From Pyxicephalus adspersus (taxonomy: Eukaryota > Chordata > Amphibia > Anura > Pyxicephalidae): a stretch of DNA of 64,000 nucleotides. The notes under the pieces were generated by a model, which did no database searches, had not been told where the DNA came from, and worked only from the letters and a program-made list of their open reading frames with translations. The position numbers were made by a program, and so were the translations under genes. The first letter of the stretch is position 1; each line of letters begins with the position of its first letter. The DNA lies in the NCBI RefSeq assembly GCF_032062135.1, contig NC_092861.1:123709085-123773084 (forward strand). The letters run 5' to 3'. Below are positions 49,602-61,495 of the stretch, one piece after another.

Positions 49602-49700
49602 ATTGTTATTATTAACTTGTATTTATGCAGAGCTGATGTTTTACACAGTGCTTCAAAAAATCCATAGTCTTGTCACTAGCTGTCCCTCAAAAGGTTACCT
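49602..49700 (-). mobile_element. SINE/L2 3' tail fragment
   Basis: ATAGTCTTGTCACTAGCTGT and GTATTTATGCAGAGC match the tail of the SINE at 55714-56046 in the opposite orientation. Confidence 0.7.
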
Positions 49701-50680
49701 AAATTTTCATACATTTTAAAATACATAGCAAGTTTTTATTTCTTAACATAAAAAAAAACTTGTTGTACTTTTATTATATGCTAAAAATGTGCAAGCATGT
49801 AAAAAAAAGCCATTAATTAAAATGTTTCTATTTTTGAATTATTGTTTAATATCATATCATATATAATAATGCAACTGTATAATACTATTACATTATTCAA
49901 TTGATGGCACCACAGATGGACACTGCAGCTTAAAGTTGTCAGTTTTTGCAGGCTAAAGGCTTCCATGTCTTAACCCCTTAAAAGCTCTGGGCTAGGCCCA
50001 GCCCCCGGTCATGTAGTCACTGCGCCTAATTCTTACGGCTACGTGCCTCTCTTTATTATCAATTCTTTATTATCAAATAAAGTCTCTAGCCTGATCGTGA
50101 CCACTATGGCAGGGCTGAGCACATACTGATACTGATCGCATGATTAGGAGGCACTATACAGGTTATTCAATCTTTTAATGACACTATTTAAGGTGTAAAA
50201 AAAAGTGTTTTGCTTTCATTAAAAGTTGAATTAGTCTAAAATAACTGTGGGGATTCATTTATATCAGCATTCTATATATGGATATCATTAGGGCTTCCAG
50301 CAATATTAGGGTAGTGTAGTACCATCAGAAGCACAATAAGGGTCTTCGTTTGAAATTAGGTGGTAGGGAGAGGAGGGACGAAATCTCATATAAAACTTTG
50401 AGGAGGAAGAAGGGGTGTGGAAAATAAAAAAGGAGATATTAAAAGCAAAAAAAAATAGGCACCGACTCAAGGAGCAGGTTTTTCTAACCTGTTAGAAACC
50501 AACTAAAAACCAGCCTGTAGAGTATTTTCTTTTTATAATTTATGTATATCTCTGAGAGCGAACAACTTAAAGGCTAAAGAAGACAGGGATGGCGTGTTTT
50601 AAAGATCCTTTACTGCTTTAGAATTAAGAGTTAAGAATTTCTAGGCAGTTTGATGTCCATTGTCTAGGCAAAAGTATGCT

Positions 50681-51122
50681 TTAAGGCAAACTAAAGTTCT
50701 GCATCGCAAAATCCCAAGCTAGCAGGGTTTTATTTCTGTAGGGACAGGTGAGGTCTTTTCTGCAAAAAAACATACTTACCTGCCCGTTTGCAATCTTTTT
50801 TCTAAATATACAGAGTTGTAAAGTGTAGTTCAGTGCAGGATGGCAGAATGTGCCAGGTAGCTTGGCATTCCCCTTGGCTGCCAAGACTTAATGAACTCCC
50901 ATGTGCATATATGGGATTTAAGTCATACCAACCTGCCCAATCAAGATGGTTGAAGATCCAACACCCAGAAGAAGAGCTGAGGAAGACATCAGAGCAAAGA
51001 CAGATTAGTGCAAATACGAAGGTAAGTTTTTTTGATTGCAGAAGGGTCATTGCCTGTTCCTTCTGCAGTAAAAACTCTGCCTGCTCACAATGTGTTATTT
51101 TAACATTTGGTTCTGCTTTATT
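50681..51122. mobile_element. TTAA-flanked MITE family 1, copy at 50.7 kb
   Basis: TTAAGGCAAACTAAAG at the left, AACATTTGGTTCTGCTTTA at the right. Interior GATTGCAGAAGGGTCATTGC and TTCTGCAGTAAAAACTCTGC match the other copies. It contains a consensus plus-strand splice donor (GAAGGTAAGT near 51019). Confidence 0.72.
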
Positions 51123-51669
51123 GAATCTTTCGTATAATTTTTCAGAGTGTCAACTGGTAAATAAAAACTGTAAATACCAGTGTATATGCATTAAAGTGTC
51201 TTTAGACTTTCCCCACCTGGGACACTTGGAAACACCTTTCATCTAACCCATAAGGAAGGCATTTGTGGAGTCCATGTAATATACTTTAATTTTCAGAGAC
51301 TTCATTAAAAATTACACCGTTCATTCCAGTAGACTATAGCACATTCTATTTTATATTTTTGCAGCAATTATTGAGTAATAAGTTTGATGATAAATGGCTG
51401 GATCCCTACAAATTAAGGGATCATCATTCCTATAGATACAACAGTGATGCCATGATCGTGACTTGTGCCTCCCCATCCAGTGGCACTCAAAATATTATCC
51501 TCCGACACCACTCTCAGAACTTGTTTTAGAGAGCTAATGCCAGGATCCTCATATTCACATCTGAGAAATGTCAGCTTGTTACTTACTAAACGCTACACTA
51601 CTTCATATCACAAGAGCCGAAAGGTAATTCATTCTCATCACCAGTGACAACACAGAAATATGCTGATTA

Positions 51670-51895
51670 GAATAAAGAAACATCAGCTCCCTTTTTATAT
51701 TTCACAGTGAGCGCCTCCTGCAAATGAAAATCAGCTTATGCAATGGGAAAGTGCATTCAACATCTGCTGAGTTTGTTACACCATTAACATATGTTAATGC
51801 CATTGCATCTAATGTGGGTAGTTTGTCTTCAGTGAGAGCCAAAACACATCAGTGTCAAGGCTGCCAGCAAACTAACACCCAAAGATCCTTTCTGG
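51670..51895. promoter_or_regulatory. Candidate conserved non-coding element 9
   Basis: Repeat-free block with TGCAAATGAAAATCAGC (octamer-like), TTAACATATGTTAATGCC, a near-palindrome, and TGCATCTAATGTGGG. Confidence 0.35.
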
Positions 51896-52190
51896 CTCCA
51901 TGAAAATAAAGCTTCACTTCAATCACTTCTCAAGTGCTAGATCTTGCAGTACATATTTTAGTTTTAACTGGTATTTTAAATTGATGGAAATATGGACAGC
52001 AAGCACCAGATGTAGGACTCATGTAGATGAAAAAAGACACGTATTAGGTCTTATAGAAGGAAAAAGGAGAGCTGATGTTTTCCAGAGCTGTGTTTAAAGA
52101 GGACCTATCACTGAGAGATTATGTGCTGCCATTGCTGACCTGGTTCTAAAAAAAGACAGCTTGCCTGGTTGGTGTTCTAATCTTCTGCCT

Positions 52191-52299
52191 TTAAAAAGCT
52201 AAACTAAATGCACAAATTAAAAATTTGTGACAAGGAAGGTCCTGTGTTGCAGAAAGGACAGGGCGTGTTCTGATAAAAATAATAATTTTATTGCAATCT

Positions 52300-52341
<42 letters not shown>

Positions 52342-52868
52342 GCACCGACATATTACGCAGCGCTTTTCAAATTCCATAGTCATGTCACTAGCTGTCTCTG
52401 AAAGGGGTCGCAATCCAATGTCATCTGTCATTAAGACAGTCTAAGTCCAATTTGGGGGTAAGCAAATAGACCTCACTGCATGTTTTTGGAGTGTAGAAGA
52501 TAGCGTACTGGTCAGGATTCAAATCTGAAACCGAGCACTACAAAGGCCATCATGCTCTGAGCCATACTGCTCTATAAAACATACCTGCCTGATTTCTTTA
52601 TTGTGGTTGTCGCCATCTTTGTCTTCTCCTCTGGGTTTACTGATCTTTAGCAATCTTCATTATCTGGACCTTCAAGACATAACTTCCACACATGGGTTTT
52701 TTCAGTTCTGGCAGCTCCTGGGAATTTTAACATACCCATCATCAAACCCTGAGCTACTCATTCACAACTCAGTGTACGGTAAATATGTTTCATTGCAGAA
52801 GGAACATTGCCTGTCCCTTTTTGCAATAAAGACATGCCTGCTCACGGAGAGCTTTAGTTCTTCTTTAA
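52191..52868. mobile_element. TTAA-flanked MITE family 1, copy interrupted by a SINE
   Basis: Ends TTAAAAAGCTAAACTAAATG and, inverted, TTAAAGAAGAACTAAAGC. Interior pieces match the copies at 30055 and 50681. The 52305-52572 segment is an inserted SINE, so the original element is about 410 bp. A further TTAAAGAGGACCTATCAC start lies at 52093. Confidence 0.75.
52305..52572 (-). mobile_element. tRNA-derived SINE inserted into a MITE
   Basis: Reading on the minus strand: head TATGGCTCAGAGCATGATGG, then CCAAAAACATGCAGTGAGG, GACAGCTAGTGACATGAC and GCGCTGCGTAATATGTCGG, ending in a (TA)n run (52305-52340). The V-domain part is shortened relative to 55714-56046. Confidence 0.82.
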
Positions 52869-53339
52869 TTCCTTCTGAATCAGAATGGGTTTGCAGCTCA
52901 GGTGTTCCTCTAAATATCACACAAGGTGTCCCATGATTATCTGCATGCTTATTTCATGTGTGTGACTGATACTGCGGAGGCGTCTAGGCAATTAGCATTC
53001 TATAGACTGATTTCAGCAATGGCAGCTGTTGTAATCTCTCAATATTATGTCCCCTTTAAAGGATCTTTTAACCCAGGCTTTTTTGGTTTGTTTTATGTTG
53101 GAACTTGCATTGCCACTCGCCATTCTACTGCTGCCCCATGCCTCTTATCTTTGAAACAAATTAGTATGTTTCAGTTATAAACCGCTACAGACATTCATGG
53201 TAGATCTCAGGTTTTCACAGTGGACTTGGTGAACCTGCAATGTCTGGCAGTCTTCTATTCCTCCTGCTGCTTGTCAACTGCTAGGAAAAAAGCAATGTGG
53301 TTGGAGGCAGCTGGATTGGTTCCCAAGCATCCGTTTAGG

Positions 53340-53393
53340 TCTATGTAAACACATCAGATGATTATCGCCTGAGACATACAGACTAAAGCTACA
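53340..53393. mobile_element. MITE end interrupted by Harbinger copy 2
   Basis: CTATGTAAACACATCAGATG and CGCCTGAGACATACAGAC match the element end at 20521. Copy 2 begins right after it. Confidence 0.45.
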
Positions 53394-53396
53394 TAC

Positions 53397-53810
53397 ACAC
53401 TTCCAATTATTATCGTTGAAAAACGAACGACGAACGTTCATGCACGATATATATGAACGATCGTATAGCACCGATCCTGCACATAGAGGTAACGACACGA
53501 TCGTTCGTAGATATTGTACACACAATAGATACGATCGTTTAAGCGATAGAGGAACTATGTGCACGACAGGAAAGTGAACGGACGTTCGTTCATCACGCAT
53601 GCTCTGAACATGGACGATCAACGAACGACCGTACACACGAACGATGTTCAACGATCGTCGCCCAATCCGATCCGTCGGTCCGGTCGTTCGTTTCCAGCGA
53701 CTTTCCTCGTTCGTCGGCGTCGTTGGTTACTTTTTTACGAACGATTTTTTGCCCAATCGATCGTTCGTCGTTCGATTGGAACGATAAAAATTGGAAGTGT
53801 GTACGCACCT
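53397..53810. mobile_element. CpG-rich PIF/Harbinger-type MITE, copy 2 (414 bp)
   Basis: Ends AGCTACATACACACTTCCAA and, inverted, AGGTGCGTACACACTTCCAA, with TAA on both sides. The interior is nearly identical to copy 1 at 18874-19297. Overlapping short frames inside (for example 53559-53813 plus) exist in both copies and have no known protein match. Confidence 0.82.
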
Positions 53811-54801
53811 TAAGAACTTCCTTGTAGGTATGATAGATCCCCTTATCAGTCAAATACCTATTGTGGACATTATAGAATTCATATGGATCCTAGGGAGTAA
53901 TGCAAATTGGCAAACACAAATGGATCTCAATACCAGTGGAAGATTAAAATATCACTCCTAACAATTCATCAGGTTAAATGATCACAGTGACCACTTTGTA
54001 AATCAACCCAATGACTCTATGGTAGAAAAATGTTTGCAGTGCCAGCACACTGGGGTTGTCTATTTTAGCCAGCAGTTCTGATAATAAATATTGTAATAAA
54101 TTCTACTTATATTCTAAACACAGTATACATCACCCTGCTTTACCTCCCAGCAAACTGATACCAAGTCGGATTCAGGTATTCACATAGGTTACATTTAAAG
54201 CACAGCTTTCCTTTAAAGTGGAACTAAACTAAAATATATCAAAAAGCAATTATTTGTGTGTAAGTATACATTAAGCCACACATACATAATTGTGATTTCA
54301 TCCGGACCTGACCAATCAACGATTCATATTGCCCTTTCATGCAGCCTAAGATTATCATCTCTATAGCTATTAAGCAAAGTTCTTGTTCTTCAGTTGTTAT
54401 TATTATGGTCTATTTTAAAGACTCAAGCTGTGTGGGTTGTATCTTGTTGCCAGGTTTTTTGAAGGCTGTCGGTCTTCATTTTCAGCAGTCACACTCTGCT
54501 ATGTACACCTCATACTGTGCATGCTTATTAACATGCTAGAATGTGGTAGCTGCCCTCTTGGATCAAATAATAATGTCAACATTAAATGGGAAATTGAGTG
54601 CATGCAGCATTACATAGAGGGAGCAATAAACCACATAATTAAAAGTAATACACATTTTACATTTAGTCTGACAGGTCCCATGAACCACTAACTGCAAACT
54701 GCTTGTTAGCAGTAAAGAGAGTTCTCACTGTATATCTGTGACTGCTTTACAATTTTTATTTGTTCATTATTGTATATAAAGGATGTATGTATGTCTGTGT
54801 G

Positions 54802-54842
<41 letters not shown>

Positions 54843-55149
54843 AATATATTAGGAAATGCAAAAAAAATGTGTTGCAATTACAGATATACAGTCACTGTAA
54901 ACAAATTACAAAAATATAATTGTATTATAATAATATTACAATAGTAATATTTTTTATTTTAGTTTAGTGATATTGTATATTGTCTGTAGAAAAAATGAAA
55001 TAAAAAATAGTTTACCTTTTTATTACCATGTAGTTTAAAGTTTTGAAGAGCAAAATTAACAAAAAAAAGAGGTTAAACATTAACAATTAAAAATATACAG
55101 AATATCTAAGGAGATGTATTTAAGGAATGATGTAGTAACTAGGGTGCAA
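53811..55149. other. Unrecognised sequence with a (TA)n tract
   Basis: Holds a TTAA-type MITE start (TTAAAGTGGAACTAAACT at about 54212) and a (TA)n run of about 18 units at 54804-54840. No exon. Confidence 0.4.
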
Positions 55150-55312
55150 AATGTGTGAAACTTGGGTGATCCAGCAAACCTGAAATGGATCTGGTCCAGG
55201 ACAGAAAACATTTGCCAAAAATTGCAAAATGTTTATTCCAGGTTTGCTATATCATCCAGGTTCTTCCATGGTATTTTATCTTGGCTTTAGCTTTGATAAA
55301 TCAGGCACCTAA
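55150..55312. mobile_element. Decayed relative of the 4705-4923 foldback MITE
   Basis: It shares GGGTGATCCAGCAAACCTGA, ATGGATCTGGTCCAGG and GATAAATCAGGC with the copy at 4705-4923. The left arm has lost its end and the inverted arms are diverged. Confidence 0.6.
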
Positions 55313-55713
55313 TTGGTGACGTGTATACCAACAATGATTTCCAATTGTAATCTACAGGGCTGGCTTACCAGTTTGACATCTTAGTCCTGCATTGTGTGGC
55401 TGGGCAATGCAGATACAAGTGAGGCACCAGCCTCCGTTGCACCTCCTGCAATCAGTACCTGTGGCAGATGCCTATTTAGTCTCAGGCTGGTCCTGGTATT
55501 CATAAACTAATACAAGTAAATATAAATGTTAACCAATGTGCATTAATTCCATCAATGCAGTATTTAACATAAGTAGTTATTTTGTTTGATAAAACTTTAT
55601 TTGCCTTGTCTTGGTTGCAACAATTCATATTTGCCTTCTAATGCTTCCTTAAGCTGACCTAAACTCAAGGGAAGATTTATTACGTTGGTACGTTACATTG
55701 AGAAATGTTAAAT

Positions 55714-56046
55714 GGGCAGCATAGTTGGCTCAGAGGTGAGTACTCTGGCCTTAGCAATGCTAGGTCCCAGGTTCAAATTTCAGCCAGGACACTATCTGCA
55801 TGGAGTTTGCATGTTTCCCCTTTGTTTACATGGGGTTCCACTGGGTACTCCAGTCTCCTCCCACATTCCAAAAACATGCAGTTAGGGTAATTGGCTTCCC
55901 TCAAATTGACCTTAGATTGTAGTAATGACATATTATTATGGTCGGGACATTAGATTGTAAGCCCCTTTGAAGGACAGCTAGTGACATGACGATGGACTTT
56001 GTGAAGGGCTGCGTAATATGTTGGCACTATATAAATACTGGAATAA
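55714..56046 (+). mobile_element. tRNA-derived V-type SINE, near full length (333 bp)
   Basis: Head GGGCAGCATAGTTGGCTCAG with B-box-like GGTTCAAATTTC. Central V domain GCATGGAGTTTGCATGTTTC to AAACATGCAGTTAGGG. Tail GATTGTAAGCCCCTTTGAAG, GACAGCTAGTGACATGACGA, GGCTGCGTAATATGTTGGCA. The tail resembles the L2-like LINE end at 41106-41290, the usual route by which a SINE uses a partner LINE's machinery. Confidence 0.88.
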
Positions 56047-57130
56047 TCATACACATGCTTAAAGTACTACTATAATGTTACAATTTGTCTTGTATTCCAC
56101 TTCAGTACACTTCCAGCTATGCCAGTGTGCCTACGCATTCCTGCACCTTTCTGCACCCATAGCTGTATACTTTTGTGTGATATTTAAGACCTAGCACACA
56201 CAAACAGATCCACTGGTCAATTTGCATTCAACTAACCAATCAGTTCATTATGTCTGGCAGACGTTCCAAAACACAGCACACACATGTACAGGATTCTGCT
56301 CTTCTGATCACTTTTTTCCAGGATGCAAATGAATATTATTTCAATAGGATGTACTTGGTGTAAGGCTCTGGTCCATCACCAGTATTCACCAGACACCAAT
56401 TTATCACCACAGTCATCACCTATAGCAGCCCCCGCTCAAGCCTCAGGAGACTGGTTTTGTGTTTCCCTTGAACACGGTTGCCCCCAGGACTTAATGCGCA
56501 AGGGATGGTGTCTGGGGAAGAGCTGGCAGAGGACCAGGATATGACAGATAAAGCAGTGCAGGGAGTATAAAGCGAAGGTCATACACAGAAGACCAGTCGG
56601 CCAGATGAGGTACCCAGGAAGTAGCACAAGTAGAGTCTGGGTCACAGGCAAAGGGTTGGTCCAGGCGGAGTACAATCCATAGGTCAGCAACAGTAAATCA
56701 AGTGAAACACACACCAGCAACAGATCAGGACAACTCCCATTCATTCATTCATTCATTCAGCTGCACACAGTCTCAAAGTAGGGGATGCTGAGAGACCATC
56801 CACAGCCAAAGGGAAACTGGGGTTGCCGCAGCAGAGAACTGATAGTTATTTGCCTGATCTTCCCTGCTGCCGCAAGTAACGCCAAAGAGAATAAACAGGG
56901 AGTGCTGTCCTGCATTGGTCTACAGCACAGGATCGCCCGCCAGATAATTGTCTCCTAACATTTAGTCCTTCGTACACACAATACTCGTGTCAATATTTGA
57001 AACATATCCAATTAATCCATAACCAATCAAAAAAAACAAAAAACAACAATCTCTTACAATTAGTTAGGTAAAGTACTAAAGTGCCTTAGCGTTCACTTAA
57101 GATCCACTTAAGTTTCTTTCATGGTTCAGA
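56047..57130. other. Probably repeat-derived, unassigned
   Basis: A GC-richer segment (56430-56930) carries overlapping short frames on both strands and a (CATT)5 run at 56740-56758. Similar GC-rich debris occurs at 11340-11800. No family assigned. Confidence 0.35.
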
Positions 57131-57280
57131 AATTATTATTATGATTTTTTATTATTAATAATAAACCGTATTTATATAGCGCCAACATATTAAGCAGTGC
57201 TGTACATTAAATAGGGGTTACAAATGACAGACAGTGACATTAGGAGGAGGAGAGGATCCTGCCCAGAAGATCTTACAAAT
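57131..57280 (-). mobile_element. L2/SINE-type 3' tail fragment
   Basis: TTTATATAGCGCCAACATAT, TTAAATAGGGGTTACAAATG and GATCCTGCCCAGAAG match 41106-41270. A (TTA)n stretch lies at the left end. Confidence 0.78.
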
Positions 57281-58310
57281 CCAAATCATTTGGGAATTGA
57301 AAACCACCCAGTGTGTATTACCCCTAGGGCACCATTGTATCTGACTGCTGATCTGCAGAATTTTTGAATGAGATTTGGGGATGTCACTATTGTCCTGCTC
57401 AGTTTTCTCTTTGTTAGAGGCTCCGAGTTGAGAAACCTTGCCTCCAACAAGATGGCAGCCTCCATACAAAGATACATTGTAGAACAATTACCCGCATGGA
57501 GAGCACATCCAATACTTTTCTTTTTAGGCATATCTTACAAAGTATAGTTCCTTTTAATGTGTCTCTTGGCACTGACCTTTACCTTAATTCTGGCAGTGTT
57601 TCTGGTCTGCATCTTGGCTTTGCAGTTTCTGATTCTTAGGTATTGACCTTGGCCTGTCTGGACATTCTTAGCCTAGCTCTTTCTTTGGAATAACAGATCT
57701 GTATATGTTTCTTAATCCAGCTCATATGATCATACAATCACACTAGTTTACCCAAGATAAATGTAAAGACCACTGAAGCCTAGATCACCAAATCTAAATA
57801 AGTCTCTAACATTTACGCATGTTCGCTTGCCAACAAGTCATGATTCATCAGTACATATAAGTTATGGTTGTCTACAACACATTCACTTCTAATGTGTGTA
57901 TTATTATCATTTATTTAGCTCCCAATATCTCTCAAAATCGTCAGGGACAAGTTACCAACACCTATGGGTTATTAGTTGATTTCTACACTCAGAGGGGAGA
58001 GTTCAAGATTTGCCATTTAGCAGTTCCAATTTTTGTCCATCAGTATAATATTTTGTGATTACTGAACCAAAGAGATGGCTGTATTGCCAAAGCAAGATGT
58101 ATCTGCTGCTAATGTGTGGATTAAATAAAAAGAAAGCTTTCTTACACTGCAAGCCTGATTTAATTTAGTTGTGCATGCTGGTGTGTTGGTAGCTCAGTGT
58201 ACAGGCAGATATCAGGCTAGCTTTGAATTAATGACCTATAAAGAAATATCTAAGTGGAAAAAACGCATGTTTTTAGATATTTATCTGGAGGTGCTAGAAA
58301 AATATAGAGC
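57281..58310. other. Unassigned sequence
   Basis: The first 250 bp (GATGGCAGCCTCCATACAAA, AAACCTTGCCTCCAACAAG) is probably an unnamed repeat shared with about 48440. The rest is AT-rich and unrecognised. Confidence 0.35.
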
Positions 58311-58319
58311 TAGAATGTT

Positions 58320-58560
58320 TTACTTGACCTTGTCATAAGGTAATGTAGAGGCAGATGCCATGAGAGGGCATCTGACATGCATTGCGAAGCATTGCTAATT
58401 AGCACTGGCTGCAGGAATGGCATATTGGGACATGTATTGTGGTGTCAGCTCACATTGCTTCTGCAGTATTCCTTCATTCCTGCTGCACCATTAAACACCC
58501 CCTGAGGAGGTTCGGCTTTAAACAGCCTGTGTTATTTTCAGTCCAGTTTTTTTTAGGTCT
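58320..58560. promoter_or_regulatory. Candidate conserved non-coding element 10
   Basis: Repeat-free block with TGCATTGCGAAGCATTGC, a perfect palindrome GCTAATTAGC (58394-58403, homeodomain TAATTA core) and ACTGGCTGCAGGAATGG. Confidence 0.4.
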
Positions 58561-59404
58561 GTTTTTGACAGCTCCCTTGTGCACAGGTGTTGCATCCTTT
58601 CTGTAACTTAAGACGCATTGAAGAGCTTATTGTTAGTGACCAATCATATACCTTGTATTGTTTTTCAAAGAATAAAAGATCAAACCTGATTGGTCACTAA
58701 AAATGAAAAGTTTTGCCTAGCCATAGTTTGCTTAATCACTAATACCACAACAAAAAATTTGAAAATGACAAAAAACATACACATAAAAATTGTTTCATTT
58801 TATAAAAATGGACCACATGTAAAGCATGCAATGTTAAAAAATTAGTACAAGTGGTGTTACTACACAAGCTTTAGCAATCCCTTGTGACTCAACACAATAT
58901 TGTACTTATCAATAGAATTTACTTTTATGTCAAATTTTAGTTTTTGCTTTCTGGTTTGTTTAATATTTCCTAACAAAGAATTCACCTTTATTCACTCTTT
59001 TGGTAAATGAGATCTTAAAAAGGATTTATTTCATGCTGTTAGAAAATTACATTTATTTATTACCATTTTTTGTTCAATATGCATATATTACACAGAAAAT
59101 GATTACCTTAAAAAAGAGAAAAGTGTCTCTGAATAGAAGGGAATAGCATACATAGAAAGTACAAGTGAGTTTGATGAAGTTTGATAAGAATGATTGGAAA
59201 GGCTGAGTGAGAAAGGAATGACAAGATGACTTAACGAGATAAGTCGGCAGCGAGTGTAATACACATGTAAGAATTGGTGTGAAGGAGAAGTGATGACAAT
59301 GACTGTGGATGAGAATGCTCAGACCAAATACCCCTTGCATGAATACAAGTTTAATTTCCTTCTGCATGCCTTAGTCCACAGCTTTCTTACTTTCTGTGTT
59401 CTGC

Positions 59405-59935
59405 AGTCCCGAGAGTTACTTTTAGGGTTCCAGTATCACCGATAGCTGCTTCCAAATTATTGGTGTTTGAGATTTCCTGTGTCTCCAGATGATTTTCTAC
59501 TGAGTTCCATTGTTTCCCCAACCCTACTTTGGTACTTAGAGTTATTGGAGTGTCTCTGACAGTTTCTTCCATAATTCTTTTGTTGTCCTCAAGAATTATT
59601 TTCTTTTTCCTTTGGAAGTCCAATGACCCTAACAGCTTCTTCTAGAGTTCCCTGAGACACCCAACATGAACTAAGAATTTTGACTACAGTTACAGTGTCA
59701 CTGAGAATATTTGTGCACACTAAGAGTTTCTGTGTTTCAAACTGTTCCTTCCTGTGTCCCTAATAGTTCCATTGTTAATGAGAGTTCCTTCTATGGTTGC
59801 GGTGTCCTAGGAGTTTCCTCCAGATTTCCAGTGTCCCATAGAATTTCTGTGTACTCCTGTGTAACAGTTTCATTGTCCACATTAGTTCCTTTCAATGTCC
59901 CTGAGATTTCTTGTGTACCCCAAGAGTTCCAGTGA
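59405..59935. repeat. Degenerate minisatellite, units about 28-30 bp
   Basis: Repeated pattern of AGAGTTCC..GTGTCCC words across about 530 bp: for example GTGTCCCTAATAGTTCC, GTGTCCTAGGAGTTTCC, GTGTCCCATAGAATTTC and AATGTCCCTGAGATTTC. Units are diverged and of uneven length. Frames on both strands (59387-59623 minus, 59711-59935 plus) are a by-product. Confidence 0.65.
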
Positions 59936-60007
59936 TCCTGGACCCAGCCCTGGTGTTGCTTCAGTTACCAATTTATGCCTGTTTACGAATAGGCTCGCTC
60001 ACTTATA

Positions 60008-60199
60008 AAGACTGTTGATCCAGGGAACATCCAATTGCCTCACGGGATCTGGTATAACATTTTTCCCCCTGTTAGAGCAAGTTGAACCAGTTTTTTGTGC
60101 CTTCCTCTGGATCAACTATGTCTTTAGAGTTTTTATGGGTTTTTTTCCCCTAGTGGTTGAACTTATTGAACTTAAACTTAACTGACTATGTAACTGCCC
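60008..60199 (+). mobile_element. CR1-like LINE 3' end, plus orientation
   Basis: GTTGATCCAGGGAACATCCA, then GCCTTCCTCTGGATCAACTA and AGTGGTTGAACTTATTG, ending GACTATGTAACTG. This is the inverse of 60968-61180. Confidence 0.72.
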
Positions 60200-60960
60200 A
60201 CCTTGACTATTGGCCTGTTTGGATTTTTATTGCCTGTCTCCTTTGTACCTTGTTTTGGTTCTGTCCAATGTCAGCTGCTATCTATACAGGGTAAAAACTG
60301 GGCTGTTCCATAGATCTCTTCGCTTCAGCTTATAACCTCTTTGTGCAGATAACACAGACTTTCCTGCTTGTTTGTGACAACCTGAAAAAAGATCAATCAT
60401 CAGAAGTTGGAATACGCAATACCCAACATCCCAGCTAACCCAGCTAAAGAAGATAGGAAGCAACGTTTGATAAAGGCACACAAGGATGATTTAGAGAGAA
60501 GAGTGATAGGGATTATTTAAAAGAATCAATTAGAAGAATTTGAACAGGACTGACAAAGATACTTGGGGAGGATCAGTGAACAGAACATGTGTTAAAACAA
60601 TGGGAAAGATAAGCTAGCAGTAGGAGTAATAAGGATGACTGAAGAGGATCAATCAGCATGTTTATCACATTGTTTCCACCTGGGAATAGAAGACACCTGA
60701 AATGTTAGGCATATTGATATATTGCATAGATTTCTGGAAAGTAATACAGAATAACAGAACAACCATCTAATGAGCTACCTACATACATGCCATAATCTTT
60801 AATAAACCTGTATCGCCCTCAATCACAAAGGTAGAAAGCTAACAACAAAAGTCGTTAAAAGACTGTCCAAAGTATGTAAATCCTGGCAGACATACGATAG
60901 GTAAGTTCAGTTGCTTACAAACATCTTCCAAATCATTATTGCTTCTGCCTCCCTCCCTGC
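60200..60960. other. Spacer between inverted CR1 ends
   Basis: Unrecognised AT-rich sequence with several GA-rich stretches. Confidence 0.4.
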
Positions 60961-60967
60961 TTTTTAC

Positions 60968-61495
60968 CATAGATATAGTTACATAGTAGGTGAGGTTGAA
61001 AAAAGACATAAGTCCATCAAGTTCAACCACTAGGGAAATAAACATATCCCAGATATAAAACCCTATAAGACATAGTTGGTCCAGAGGAAGGCAAAAAAAA
61101 ACACTGGTACAATTTGCTTCAACAGTGAAAGAAAATTCCTTCCTGATTCCATGAGACAATCAGATGTTCCCTGGATCAACAGTCTGTTATCTTTAATTTA
61201 AATCCTTAATACCCAGTTATATTCTGTGCTTCTAGAAAAGCATTCAGCTTTTTCTAAAAGCAATCTATTGTAGTTGCTGAAACTACTTTCTGAGGGAGCC
61301 GATTCCACATTTTCACAGACTTTACAGTGAAGAATCCCTTCCTTATCCGGAGCTTAAACTTCTTTTCCTCCAGACGCAAAGAGTGCCCTCTTGTTCTTTG
61401 TAATGATCTCAAAGTGAATAATTGGGAAGAGATTTCTCTATATGGACCATTTATATATTTATACAAGTTAAATATAACTTTGCTTGCTTACCTCT
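60968..61495 (-). mobile_element. CR1-like LINE, C-terminal ORF and 3' end
   Basis: The minus frame 61254-61466 reads LQRTRGHSLRLEEKKFKLRI, then RKGFFTVKSVKMWNRLPQKV, the ending motif of CR1/Rex-type reverse transcriptase proteins (R..R..FF..R.V..WN.LP..VV). The 3' region, about 270 bp, includes CAGTCTGTTATC complement, GGTTGAAAAAAGACATAAG and ends ATAGTTACATAG. Confidence 0.8.

Noticed and set aside
59387..59935. Frames on both strands
   Set aside because: By-products of the degenerate minisatellite.
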